Assembly: GCA_024280065.1 (NCBI GenBank)
Contig: JAJRQX010000059.1
Span: forward strand, 1-12,859
From: Aquificota bacterium
Lineage (GTDB): Bacteria; Aquificota; Aquificia; Aquificales; Aquificaceae
DNA length: 12,859 nucleotides
Direction: 5' to 3'
Numbering within the stretch: the first letter of the stretch is position 1; each line of letters begins with the position of its first letter. This document shows, in pieces, positions 5,523-11,877 of this stretch. Position numbers and translations under genes: made by a program. The notes beneath the pieces are model-generated. The model did not search any database. It was not told the DNA's origin and saw nothing but the letters and a program-made list of their open reading frames with translations.

Positions 5523-6200
5523 ATGCTCTCCCTCCTGCTCGCGTTCTTTGTTCTGTTCCTGCCCGCCCCTCTGTTTGCAGGTGGGGAAGTTTACATATAC
5601 ACACCTTTCGGTCCGGTCAGGGTTCCTGTTAAACCTGTATCCGAGATAAAACACGCGGGTATCGTAAAACAGCAGTACGACTATTCCTGCGGTGCTGCGG
5701 TCTTAGCCACACTCTTCAGATACTACTTCGGTGAGGATGTGGACGAGGGCTCGGTTATAAAGGACCTCTTCAAGGTGGGTGATGTTGAGAAGATAAGGAA
5801 AAGGCAAGGCTTCTCCATGCTTGATCTCAAGCGATACGCCCTCATGAAGGGTTATAAGGCTACAGGCTACAAAGCAACTGTTGAGGATCTGGTAAAATTG
5901 GGTGTGCCTGCTATAGTGGCTATAGACGTGGGAAACTACAGACACTTCGTCATATTCAAAGGTGTTTACAAGGGGAGGGTTATACTGGCAGACCCCGCCT
6001 TCGGGAACACGGTCATATCGGTAGGTGAGTTCAGAAAGATGTGGGTTAGGAACATAGCTCTGGTGATAAGACCCAAGGAAGGTGATTTTAAGAGGAAGGG
6101 CATCTCCGAGGAGGACCTCGTTATAGTGAGGGATGACCTCCTGAGGCTGATATTCGTCCCTCAGAGCCTGCCCGTTTACAGGAGCACAGCTGACTTCTGA
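5523..6200 (+). CDS. Secreted C39-family cysteine peptidase (FapD-like)
   Basis: 225 aa. A hydrophobic signal peptide (1-19, ...PAPLFA/GGE) places the enzyme in the periplasm. The C39 fold (residues about 43-180) shows the oxyanion Gln50, catalytic Cys56 in QQYDYSCGAAVLATLF, His141 in NYRHFVIFKGV and Asp157 in ILADPAFG, so the triad is complete. Known C39 peptidases cut after double-glycine leaders and are usually fused to ABC exporters; stand-alone secreted ones occur in the Fap operon (FapD). There is no ABC transporter domain here. It lies between the FapB-like gene (2 bases away) and the barrel gene (13 bases), and three upstream gene products carry a leader-like E-L-x-x-V motif, its probable substrates. 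The start is set by ATG 5523, though the ribosome site is weak and translation may be coupled. Confidence 0.85.
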   Translation: MLSLLLAFFVLFLPAPLFAGGEVYIYTPFGPVRVPVKPVSEIKHAGIVKQQYDYSCGAAVLATLFRYYFGEDVDEGSVIKDLFKVGDVEKIRKRQGFSMLDLKRYALMKGYKATGYKATVEDLVKLGVPAIVAIDVGNYRHFVIFKGVYKGRVILADPAFGNTVISVGEFRKMWVRNIALVIRPKEGDFKRKGISEEDLVIVRDDLLRLIFVPQSLPVYRSTADF

Positions 6201-6213
6201 AGGAGGGTCAGAA

Positions 6214-7194
6214 GTGAGAAAGGTGGCAGCTGTCCTGACGCTATTTTTTGCCTCCTTATCCACAGCTCAGGAGGAAGCCCGTGTCCTCACCCAGTTTGAG
6301 AGGGATTACATACTCCTCAAAAGGGGTCAGTACGAAATAGAGGAGAACTTCTCCTACGTTTACATGAGCGTGAACCAGGTTTTCCTCCAGGGTTTTGCCA
6401 TACTTGACCCCATATTCCTGACCCTCGGGCAGTTCGGTATAGAGAGGGTGAGGAGGCACATATTCATGAACATCTTCAGCCTCAGATACGGCGTCAGGGA
6501 CCACCTCCAGGTGGAGATGGCGGTTCCAGTGATATACAGATACGAGGAGGGTTCGGTCCCGGAAACAGGGGTGGATAAGTCCGCAAGCAGGTTCGGCCTC
6601 GGGGATATGGCCTTCGGTCTCAGCTACCAGCCCCTCAGGGAATCCCACAGTAGACCTGCGGTTATACTTTCCCTAGCCTTTAAGACGAGGACAGGAAAAG
6701 GTCCCTTTGACATAGACCCTAATGAGGATGTCCCTACCGGGAGCGGTTTCTATTCGGTCAAAGGCGGTGTCAGTATCCTTAAGGGTCTTGACCCTGTCGT
6801 CATCTTCGGAGGTGTAGCCTACTCCTACAACATAACCCAGAGGGTAAACAGGTTGATACTCCCACAGGTCGTATCAGGGTCTCCCACTTTTGTGGAGAAG
6901 TTTGACCCAGGAGACACCATATCCCTGAACGCGGGCTTTGCCTACGCACTCTCCTACAAGTTCTCACTCAGCTTTCAGTACGTCCAGAATTACACCCTTC
7001 ACACATACATATGGATAAGGAACGAGGGTAGGAAGAGGGTCCTTAACTCCCAGATAAACGTCGCTATGCTCAAGGTGGGGACTTCTTGGAACGTGTCCAA
7101 GTCAACATCCATCAACGTCGGAGTGTCCATCGGACTTACGGGAGACTCCCCCGATTACATACTGGAGGTCAGAATACCTTACAGATTCTTTTAG
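6214..7194 (+). CDS. Outer-membrane beta-barrel, probable fibre export pore (FapF-like)
   Basis: 326 aa starting at GTG 6214, with GGAGGG six bases upstream. Signal peptide 1-18 (ASLSTA/QEE). The mature protein is a series of alternating amphipathic strands rich in Tyr/Gly (for example FGGVAYSYNI, LSFQYVQNYTLHTYIW) and ends ILEVRIPYRFF, whose terminal Phe is the usual outer-membrane assembly signal. The beginning (ERDYILLKRGQYEIEENFSYVY) resembles the Phenol_MetA_deg-like transporter/FapF group. It is the last gene of the operon, directly after the C39 peptidase, as expected for a pore that exports the repeat proteins. Unlike Pseudomonas FapF there is no long N-terminal coiled-coil region. 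Barrel: confident. Substrate: inferred from context; a generic solute channel is the alternative. Confidence 0.78.
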   Translation: MRKVAAVLTLFFASLSTAQEEARVLTQFERDYILLKRGQYEIEENFSYVYMSVNQVFLQGFAILDPIFLTLGQFGIERVRRHIFMNIFSLRYGVRDHLQVEMAVPVIYRYEEGSVPETGVDKSASRFGLGDMAFGLSYQPLRESHSRPAVILSLAFKTRTGKGPFDIDPNEDVPTGSGFYSVKGGVSILKGLDPVVIFGGVAYSYNITQRVNRLILPQVVSGSPTFVEKFDPGDTISLNAGFAYALSYKFSLSFQYVQNYTLHTYIWIRNEGRKRVLNSQINVAMLKVGTSWNVSKSTSINVGVSIGLTGDSPDYILEVRIPYRFF

Positions 7195-7212
7195 TGTAAA
7201 GGGTCTTCCAAC

Positions 7213-7231
7213 CTGTTAAGCATTTTTACAT
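7213..7231 (+). promoter_or_regulatory. Candidate enhancer (UAS) site 3, upstream of the cellulose-synthase-like gene
   Basis: CTGTTAAGCATTTTTACAT aligns without gaps to the two sites at 3262 and 3282; the three share CTGTYAW-N4-WTTWACAK. Its centre is about 85 bp upstream of the start predicted from the sigma-54 promoter at 7281. A further CTGT at 7237-7240 has no matching right arm. Confidence 0.55.
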
Positions 7232-7280
7232 AAGACCTGTCCTCAGTACTCCCGAGCCGTTGGTAGATGCGGTATTTAAA

Positions 7281-7296
7281 AGGCACGGAAATTGCT
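7281..7296 (+). promoter_or_regulatory. Sigma-54 (-24/-12) promoter of the BcsA-like operon
   Basis: AGGCACGGAAATTGCT has GG at 7282-7283 and GC at 7294-7295 with the required spacing, and differs from TGGCACG-N4-TTGCW only at the first base. The expected start near 7307 would give a leader of about 15 bases that begins right at the Shine-Dalgarno GGAGGT (7308-7313) of the ATG at 7322. Confidence 0.85.
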
Positions 7297-7321
7297 ACCC
7301 GCAGGGCGGAGGTCCTGAGAG

Positions 7322-9436
7322 ATGGGTAAGGAGCTTGACGTCTGGAGGAGGTCCCTGGTCGTACTTTCGGTTCTCGTATCCTCCTTGTACCTGGTGTGGA
7401 GAGCTGGGACGCTCAATCCTGAGCACATGTGGTTCTCCCTGCTTATCTACGGGGCTGAGGTTTACGGCTTTATAACAAGCCTCCTGTTCTACTTTATGGT
7501 TTGGAGCTTCCCCGAAAGAAAACCTAAACCTCCGAGACCCGGGCTCAAGGTTGACGTCTTCATCCCCACGCTGAACGAACCCCTGGACGTCCTCAGGAAG
7601 ACTATCTTAGGGTGTCTTAACATGAGGTATCCTCACAGAACCTATGTTCTGGACGACGGTAACAGACCCGAGGTTAAGAAGCTCTGTGAGGAGCTCGGCT
7701 GTGGCTACATAACGAGGGAAAGTAACAGGTTCGCCAAGGCTGGAAACCTGAACAACGCCCTCAAATACACGGACGGTGACTTCATAGCCATCTTTGACGC
7801 GGACCACGTCCCCCAGCCCGACTTCCTTGAGAAGACCCTCGGCTACTTTGAAGACGAAAAGGTTGCCTTCGTTCAGACACCGCAGGAGTTTTACAACGTG
7901 GACTCCTTCCAGCACAGGAGGGTGAAGGGGAGGGTATGGCACGAGCAGGCCCTCTTCTTCAGGGTGATAATGAGAGGAAAGGACAGGTTGAACTCCGCCT
8001 TCTTCTGCGGTAGCTGTGCGGTCATAAGGAGAAAGGCACTTGAGGACATAGGTGGCTTCGCGGTCGGAACCGTTACAGAGGACCTCCACACCTCCATAAA
8101 ACTTCACTCAAGAGGCTGGAAGTCGGTCTACCACCCCGAACCCCTCGCCTACGGAATAGCACCATCAACGCTGAGACCTTACAAGACCCAGAGGGAAAGG
8201 TGGGGAAGGGGTGCAATGCAGGTGTTCCTGAAGGACAACCCTATCACGGTAAAGGGTCTCAACCTGTCCCAGAGACTGAGCTACGTAGCCTCCATGATCA
8301 CATACTTTGACGGGTTCCAGAAGCTCATATACTACGTGGCTCCCGTTGTGGTCCTGCTCACCGGTATATACCCGATAAGGGCTGAACTGGGTGAGTTTCT
8401 CCTCTTTTTTGTACCCCACATAGTCCTCTCACTGTGGTCCTTTGAGGAGATGGCAAGGGGCTACGGTAGATTTCTGATCCTTGAACAGTATAACATGATG
8501 AGGTTCTTCACCTTCATGAAGTCCGTCCTCGGGTTCTTAGACATAGGAAAGGTGAGGTTCAAGGTAACGGACAAGAAGATAAACGCGGGGTCCGGGATGG
8601 GGGAGGTTCTTCCACAGCTGGTCGTGGTGGCTGGGAGTCTCGTCGGGATAGTTTACGGGGCTCTCAGCCTCTCGCAGGTTTCTAACAGAGAGCTTTACAT
8701 AGCCAACATGTTCTGGGCCTCTTTAAACCTCAGCATAGGTGCCCTGTGCCTTCTCTGGACCTTCGGGAGAAAGGTCAGGAGGACCAGGTTCAGGTTCCCG
8801 GCAAACATACCCGTTGTGGTCAGAACAAGCATGAGGGATATCCCCGTTACTGTGGGTGATCTCCACGAGGAAGGGGCCTCTCTGATAACCAGTAGGTTTA
8901 TAAAGGTGGGTGAGGAGATAGAGCTGGAGATCGGTGGTTCCCACCTTAAGGGGAAGGTCTTATACATGGTTGTGAAAGATGGCCTCAGGAAATACGGTAT
9001 CAGGTTCACGGACGTGGACGAGAGGAGCAAAGACAGGGTAAGACTTATGGCACTCGGACTACTGATAACGAAGCTGATGAGGGACAGAGGAACACCCCCA
9101 CCCACACCTCTGGAGAGGTTCTTCAGCATGTGGAGGTTCAGGTTCTCAAGGAGGAGGAAAAGGATACCCTGCCAGCTTCCCGGAGTCGCCGTGACCAGCG
9201 GTAGCCTTACCCCCTTCTCTGCGGAGGATGTGAGCCCGGACGGTCTCAGGGTCCTCACTATGAGGCGGATAAGGGACAGACACCTCATCTTGGAGATTGA
9301 CGGAAGGGTGTTCCGATACGGTAAAGTGGTCTGGGAGAAAGAGATCTCCGTGAACGGTTTCAGGGCTTACAGATACGGCATAATGTTCTTAGGGGAAGCA
9401 CATGACAGAACGCGCCACCAATACTCCGCAGCTTAA
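7322..9436 (+). CDS. bcsA: BcsA-like cellulose/glucan synthase with two tandem PilZ domains
   Basis: 704 aa inner-membrane processive GT2 glycosyltransferase that would polymerise UDP-glucose and extrude the chain. Two N-terminal helices (about 10-28, 38-61) precede the catalytic domain with the full motif set: DDG 111-113, DAD 159-161, TED 252-254 and Q290-R-E-R-W294. More helices follow at about 328-350, 356-373, 430-450 and 460-480. FKVTDKK (413-419) is the gating-loop motif of BcsA (FxVTxKG, last Gly replaced). A first PilZ domain (about 486-580) has RxxxR, but its DxSxxG is degraded to DLHEEG (513-518). A second (about 608-692) has RRRKR and an intact DVSPDG (636-641). Family members normally carry one PilZ. 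No bcsB, bcsZ or bcsC is next to it. The 3' end overlaps the next gene by 35 bases. A non-cellulose glucan cannot be excluded. Confidence 0.87.
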   Translation: MGKELDVWRRSLVVLSVLVSSLYLVWRAGTLNPEHMWFSLLIYGAEVYGFITSLLFYFMVWSFPERKPKPPRPGLKVDVFIPTLNEPLDVLRKTILGCLNMRYPHRTYVLDDGNRPEVKKLCEELGCGYITRESNRFAKAGNLNNALKYTDGDFIAIFDADHVPQPDFLEKTLGYFEDEKVAFVQTPQEFYNVDSFQHRRVKGRVWHEQALFFRVIMRGKDRLNSAFFCGSCAVIRRKALEDIGGFAVGTVTEDLHTSIKLHSRGWKSVYHPEPLAYGIAPSTLRPYKTQRERWGRGAMQVFLKDNPITVKGLNLSQRLSYVASMITYFDGFQKLIYYVAPVVVLLTGIYPIRAELGEFLLFFVPHIVLSLWSFEEMARGYGRFLILEQYNMMRFFTFMKSVLGFLDIGKVRFKVTDKKINAGSGMGEVLPQLVVVAGSLVGIVYGALSLSQVSNRELYIANMFWASLNLSIGALCLLWTFGRKVRRTRFRFPANIPVVVRTSMRDIPVTVGDLHEEGASLITSRFIKVGEEIELEIGGSHLKGKVLYMVVKDGLRKYGIRFTDVDERSKDRVRLMALGLLITKLMRDRGTPPPTPLERFFSMWRFRFSRRRKRIPCQLPGVAVTSGSLTPFSAEDVSPDGLRVLTMRRIRDRHLILEIDGRVFRYGKVVWEKEISVNGFRAYRYGIMFLGEAHDRTRHQYSAA

Positions 9437-10094
9437 GTTCTTCGGAGCTTTCATAACCTCCCTCCTGGTCTCAGGGGTCTGCGTGGCTGGTCCAGACCTC
9501 TCGCTCCTCTCGGGTTACGAGGCGGACTCGGGAGATCAGTCCTACGGTTATGCGGGGACACTGATATCCTGGCGGTTCCTCGTGACCAGACTATGGCTGG
9601 ATGAAGTCAGATACAGCTTCAGGGTGGGTTCCGATAAGATAAGGGCCAGGGCTCCGGGTGTCAGCGGTGCCGTCGGAGTCGGTCTCAGACGGAAATCTTT
9701 CTTCCTGAATATCCTCGGCGGATGGGAGTTCAGGGACGTGAGGGTATCACCTCTTAGGGAGGGGATCAGGGTAAAGGGCAGTCTTGAGGGACCCCTCGTT
9801 CTTGTGGATGCGGGCCTGTGGACAGGGCTTAACAGGGTCTTTTTTGGAGCCTCCTACAGCTTCGCCACCACTTACCTCTGGGCCAGACTCAGAGGCCTGA
9901 GGAACCTGACGGACGGTTTCAGGGTAGGGGGAGAGGTGGTTGCTCACGGTAATGAAGACTACAGGGCTTTCCAGATGGGGGTTGTGGGTGAGGTTGATTT
10001 GGGACCCGTGTCCCTCTCCCTCAAGGGTGGTTACAAGAGGGACTCAACAGGAAACAAGGCTTATGGTGGGCTTGAAACCTACCTGGAGTTCTGA
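9402..10094 (+). CDS. Outer-membrane beta-barrel protein, BcsS-like
   Basis: 230 aa. A hydrophobic signal segment (about 12-29, ending CVA/GPD) is followed by strands alternating hydrophobic and polar residues, Gly/Tyr/Arg-rich, ending GGLETYLEF with the terminal Phe of outer-membrane barrels. The start of the mature part (LLSGYEADSGDQSYGYAG) and repeated paired strands resemble BcsS, the small barrel encoded next to bcsA in some cellulose operons. The ATG lies inside the end of bcsA (35-base overlap) with AGGGGA upstream, so co-translation with bcsA is expected. It might replace BcsC as the outer-membrane exit or anchor for the glucan. Its 3' end overlaps the convergent activator gene by 16 bases. 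Barrel: fairly sure; BcsS family: tentative. Confidence 0.7.
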   Translation: MTERATNTPQLKFFGAFITSLLVSGVCVAGPDLSLLSGYEADSGDQSYGYAGTLISWRFLVTRLWLDEVRYSFRVGSDKIRARAPGVSGAVGVGLRRKSFFLNILGGWEFRDVRVSPLREGIRVKGSLEGPLVLVDAGLWTGLNRVFFGASYSFATTYLWARLRGLRNLTDGFRVGGEVVAHGNEDYRAFQMGVVGEVDLGPVSLSLKGGYKRDSTGNKAYGGLETYLEF

Positions 10095-11506
10095 GATATC
10101 CGGTGCTTCTCCATCAGTTTGTATATGGTTGGTCTGGAGACACCCAGCATGGCTGCCATCCTGCTTATGTTACCCCCGGTTATCCTGTAGGCCTTCTCCA
10201 GCAGGTCTCTCTCTATCCTGTCTATATGCTCCCTCAGGTTAAAGATCCCTCCCTTGCTCACAACGGATGAGGACACCTTGGATGCGTCTATGTCAAGGTC
10301 TTCAACGTCCACATACTTCCTGTCCGTGAGGACGACAGCTTTCCTTATGACGTTTATAAGCTCCCTCACGTTGCCCGGCCAGGAGTAGTTCTTTATGAGC
10401 TCAAGAGCTTCGTTCGTGAAGCCTATTATGTCCTTATCCTGCTCCTTGGCAAACTTCTTAAGGAAGTATTTGGCCATTATGACCACATCATCACCTCTCT
10501 CCCTTAGAGGAGGCAGGTGTATGGTCAGGACCTTGAGCCTGTAATAAAGGTCCTCTCTGAACTCGCCCTTCTCCACAAGCTCCTCAAGGTCCCTGTTGGT
10601 GGCCGCGATTATCCTGACATCACACCTTATGGTCTGGGTCCCTCCGAGCCTCTCTATGGTGAAGTCCTCAAGGAACCTGAGGAGCTTGGCCTGAGCTTCC
10701 TGGGGTAGCTCGCCTATCTCGTCAAGGAAAAGTGTACCACCGTCCGCCAGCTCTACCTTTCCCTTCTTCCTCCTGTCCGCTCCTGTAAAGGCCCCCTTTT
10801 CAAAACCAAACAGCTCCGCCTCTATCAGCTCCTTCGGTATGGCCGCACAGTTTATCGCTATAAAAGGTTTGTCCCTCCTGCTGCTCCTCTCGTGTATCGC
10901 CCTTGCGGTCAGCTCCTTACCTGTTCCCGTCTCTCCGAGGATAAGGACGGGGTAGTCGGTGGACGCATACTTCCTTATGAGATCAAAGACCTTCTTCATC
11001 TGAGGACACGTGCCTATGAACTCCTTCCTCTCCTCCGTACGATCCTCCTCTGGTGTCTCCTTTGTCCTCCTCAGCAGTAGGTCGCCTATCCTTATCTGCT
11101 TCAGGGTGCTAACCAGGTCTCTCTTGGAGAAGTCAAGGGGCATACCACAGTGGCCGCAACGGTCCGCTCCGTCCCTTATGGTCTTCCTGCAGTATGGACA
11201 CCTCTTTATCTTTCTAAGGCTGTCGGTGAGGAGCCTTCCCACTATGTCCGCGAGTATGCTCTCATGCTCCTCAAATAGGATCACGGCCTTGTCGCTCTCT
11301 TTCCTGTAAAAACGACCGTTCAGGACGGCAGGTTTGCTCTTCAGGGGTAGCTTCAGCTTAACGCTCTTCTTGTCATCACACTCATCGTCAGCCACCTGAA
11401 TTTTCACACCGAAAAGGGACAGATCCACTCCCTTCGCCTTTATCCAACCACCGTTGCACTTTATATATACAGTCTCACTGAAAGGTATCCGCGGTGCCAA
11501 TCTCAT
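10079..11506 (-). CDS. Sigma-54 activator with PilZ-zinc ribbon-AAA+-Fis HTH architecture
   Basis: 475 aa cytoplasmic enhancer-binding protein. Residues 1-90 look like a PilZ domain: R2-x3-R6 (RLAPR) and D28-x-S30-x-x-G33 (DLSLFG), the c-di-GMP contacts. Residues 103-120 are a zinc ribbon, C-x2-C ... C-x2-C (CPYC, CGHC). After a linker, the AAA+ domain (about 163-395) has Walker A GETGTGKE (191-198), the sigma-54-contacting GAFTGA (238-243), Walker B GGTLFLDEIGE (256-266) and the WPGNVRE motif near 376-382. A Fis-type HTH ends the protein (GNISRMAAMLGVSRPTIYK, 445-463). No response-regulator or GAF input domain is present, so c-di-GMP would be the signal. ATG 11506 is preceded by GGGAGG. It is convergent with the glucan operon and likely activates the two sigma-54 promoters in this window (inference). 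Confidence 0.9.
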   Translation of the reverse strand: MRLAPRIPFSETVYIKCNGGWIKAKGVDLSLFGVKIQVADDECDDKKSVKLKLPLKSKPAVLNGRFYRKESDKAVILFEEHESILADIVGRLLTDSLRKIKRCPYCRKTIRDGADRCGHCGMPLDFSKRDLVSTLKQIRIGDLLLRRTKETPEEDRTEERKEFIGTCPQMKKVFDLIRKYASTDYPVLILGETGTGKELTARAIHERSSRRDKPFIAINCAAIPKELIEAELFGFEKGAFTGADRRKKGKVELADGGTLFLDEIGELPQEAQAKLLRFLEDFTIERLGGTQTIRCDVRIIAATNRDLEELVEKGEFREDLYYRLKVLTIHLPPLRERGDDVVIMAKYFLKKFAKEQDKDIIGFTNEALELIKNYSWPGNVRELINVIRKAVVLTDRKYVDVEDLDIDASKVSSSVVSKGGIFNLREHIDRIERDLLEKAYRITGGNISRMAAMLGVSRPTIYKLMEKHRISQNSR

Positions 11507-11544
11507 CTATATCCTCCCTTTCTGTTCTGATGATATTGTTCAGT

Positions 11545-11573
11545 TTTCCAATTCCAATTATACCAGATATAAT
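11545..11573 (+). promoter_or_regulatory. Sigma-70 promoter of tRNA-Val
   Basis: TTTCCA (11545-11550, four of six consensus bases), a 17-base spacer and perfect TATAAT (11568-11573), with the start expected about 5 bases before the tRNA. Confidence 0.7.
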
Positions 11574-11585
11574 GATCCTTAAGAA
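11557..11585 (-). promoter_or_regulatory. Possible sigma-70 promoter of the PilZ-AAA+ activator gene
   Basis: On the minus strand TTCTTA (11585-11580), a 17-base spacer and TATAAT (11562-11557) precede the activator gene by about 50 bases. The -35 matches only three of six bases. It overlaps the divergent tRNA-Val promoter, so the two could compete for polymerase. Confidence 0.4.
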
Positions 11586-11657
11586 GGCGGGTAGCTCAGT
11601 CGGGAGAGCGCAGCCCTTACAAGGCTGAGGTCACGGGTTCGAGTCCCGTCCCGCCTA
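11585..11657 (+). tRNA. tRNA-Val (anticodon TAC)
   Basis: Cloverleaf: acceptor AGGCGGG/CCCGCCT (11585-11591, 11650-11656), D-arm GCTC-AGTCGGGA-GAGC, anticodon stem CAGCC/GGCTG around CTTACAA with TAC at 11618-11620, variable loop AGGTC, T-arm ACGGG-TTCGAGT-CCCGT, discriminator A. The first pair is A1-U72. CCA is not encoded, unlike the other two tRNAs here, so it must be added after transcription. Confidence 0.93.
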
Positions 11658-11756
11658 TTTTCTAAAAAAATCCCCTTACGGATCGCAAACCTCAGGGAGA
11701 GTTCTCATCTCTGCTTGAAAGACCACGGAAGTTTAAAGGGTGAAGAGTGTAGTTTT
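11658..11756. other. Short intergenic stretch between convergent tRNAs, nothing recognised
   Basis: About 100 bases between tRNA-Val (+) and tRNA-Ala (-). I see no convincing hairpin with T-tract, no open frame and no repeat. Confidence 0.5.
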
Positions 11757-11833
11757 TGGTGGAGACGAGGGGATTTGAACCCCCGACCTCCGCCGTGCGA
11801 AGGCGGCGCTCTCCCAGTCTGAGCTACGTCCCC
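11757..11833 (-). tRNA. tRNA-Ala (anticodon CGC)
   Basis: Read on the minus strand: acceptor GGGGACG/CGTCTCC with the G3-U70 wobble that defines alanine identity, D-arm GCTC-AGACTGGGA-GAGC, anticodon stem CCGCC/GGCGG around TTCGCAC (anticodon CGC, reads GCG), T-arm GGGGG-TTCAAAT-CCCCT, discriminator A and encoded CCA (plus-strand TGG at 11757-11759). Confidence 0.95.
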
Positions 11834-11847
11834 TTACAGGAATATAA

Positions 11848-11877
11848 ATTATACTATCTGAGGGAAGATGACCGCAA
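11848..11877 (-). promoter_or_regulatory. Probable sigma-70 promoter of tRNA-Ala
   Basis: On the minus strand TTGCGG (11877-11872), an 18-base spacer and TATAAT (11853-11848), with a start expected about 8 bases before the tRNA 5' end at 11833. The -35 lies inside the first codons of the divergent NifA-like gene. Confidence 0.5.

Noticed and set aside
5056..5604. 182-codon minus-strand frame across three operon genes
   Set aside because: It spans the ends of three plus-strand genes that each have signal peptides, ribosome sites and family motifs; no domain is seen in it.
7322..9436. Hyaluronan or chitin synthase instead of BcsA type
   Set aside because: QRERW, the FKVTDKK gating-loop motif and C-terminal PilZ domains are BcsA features.
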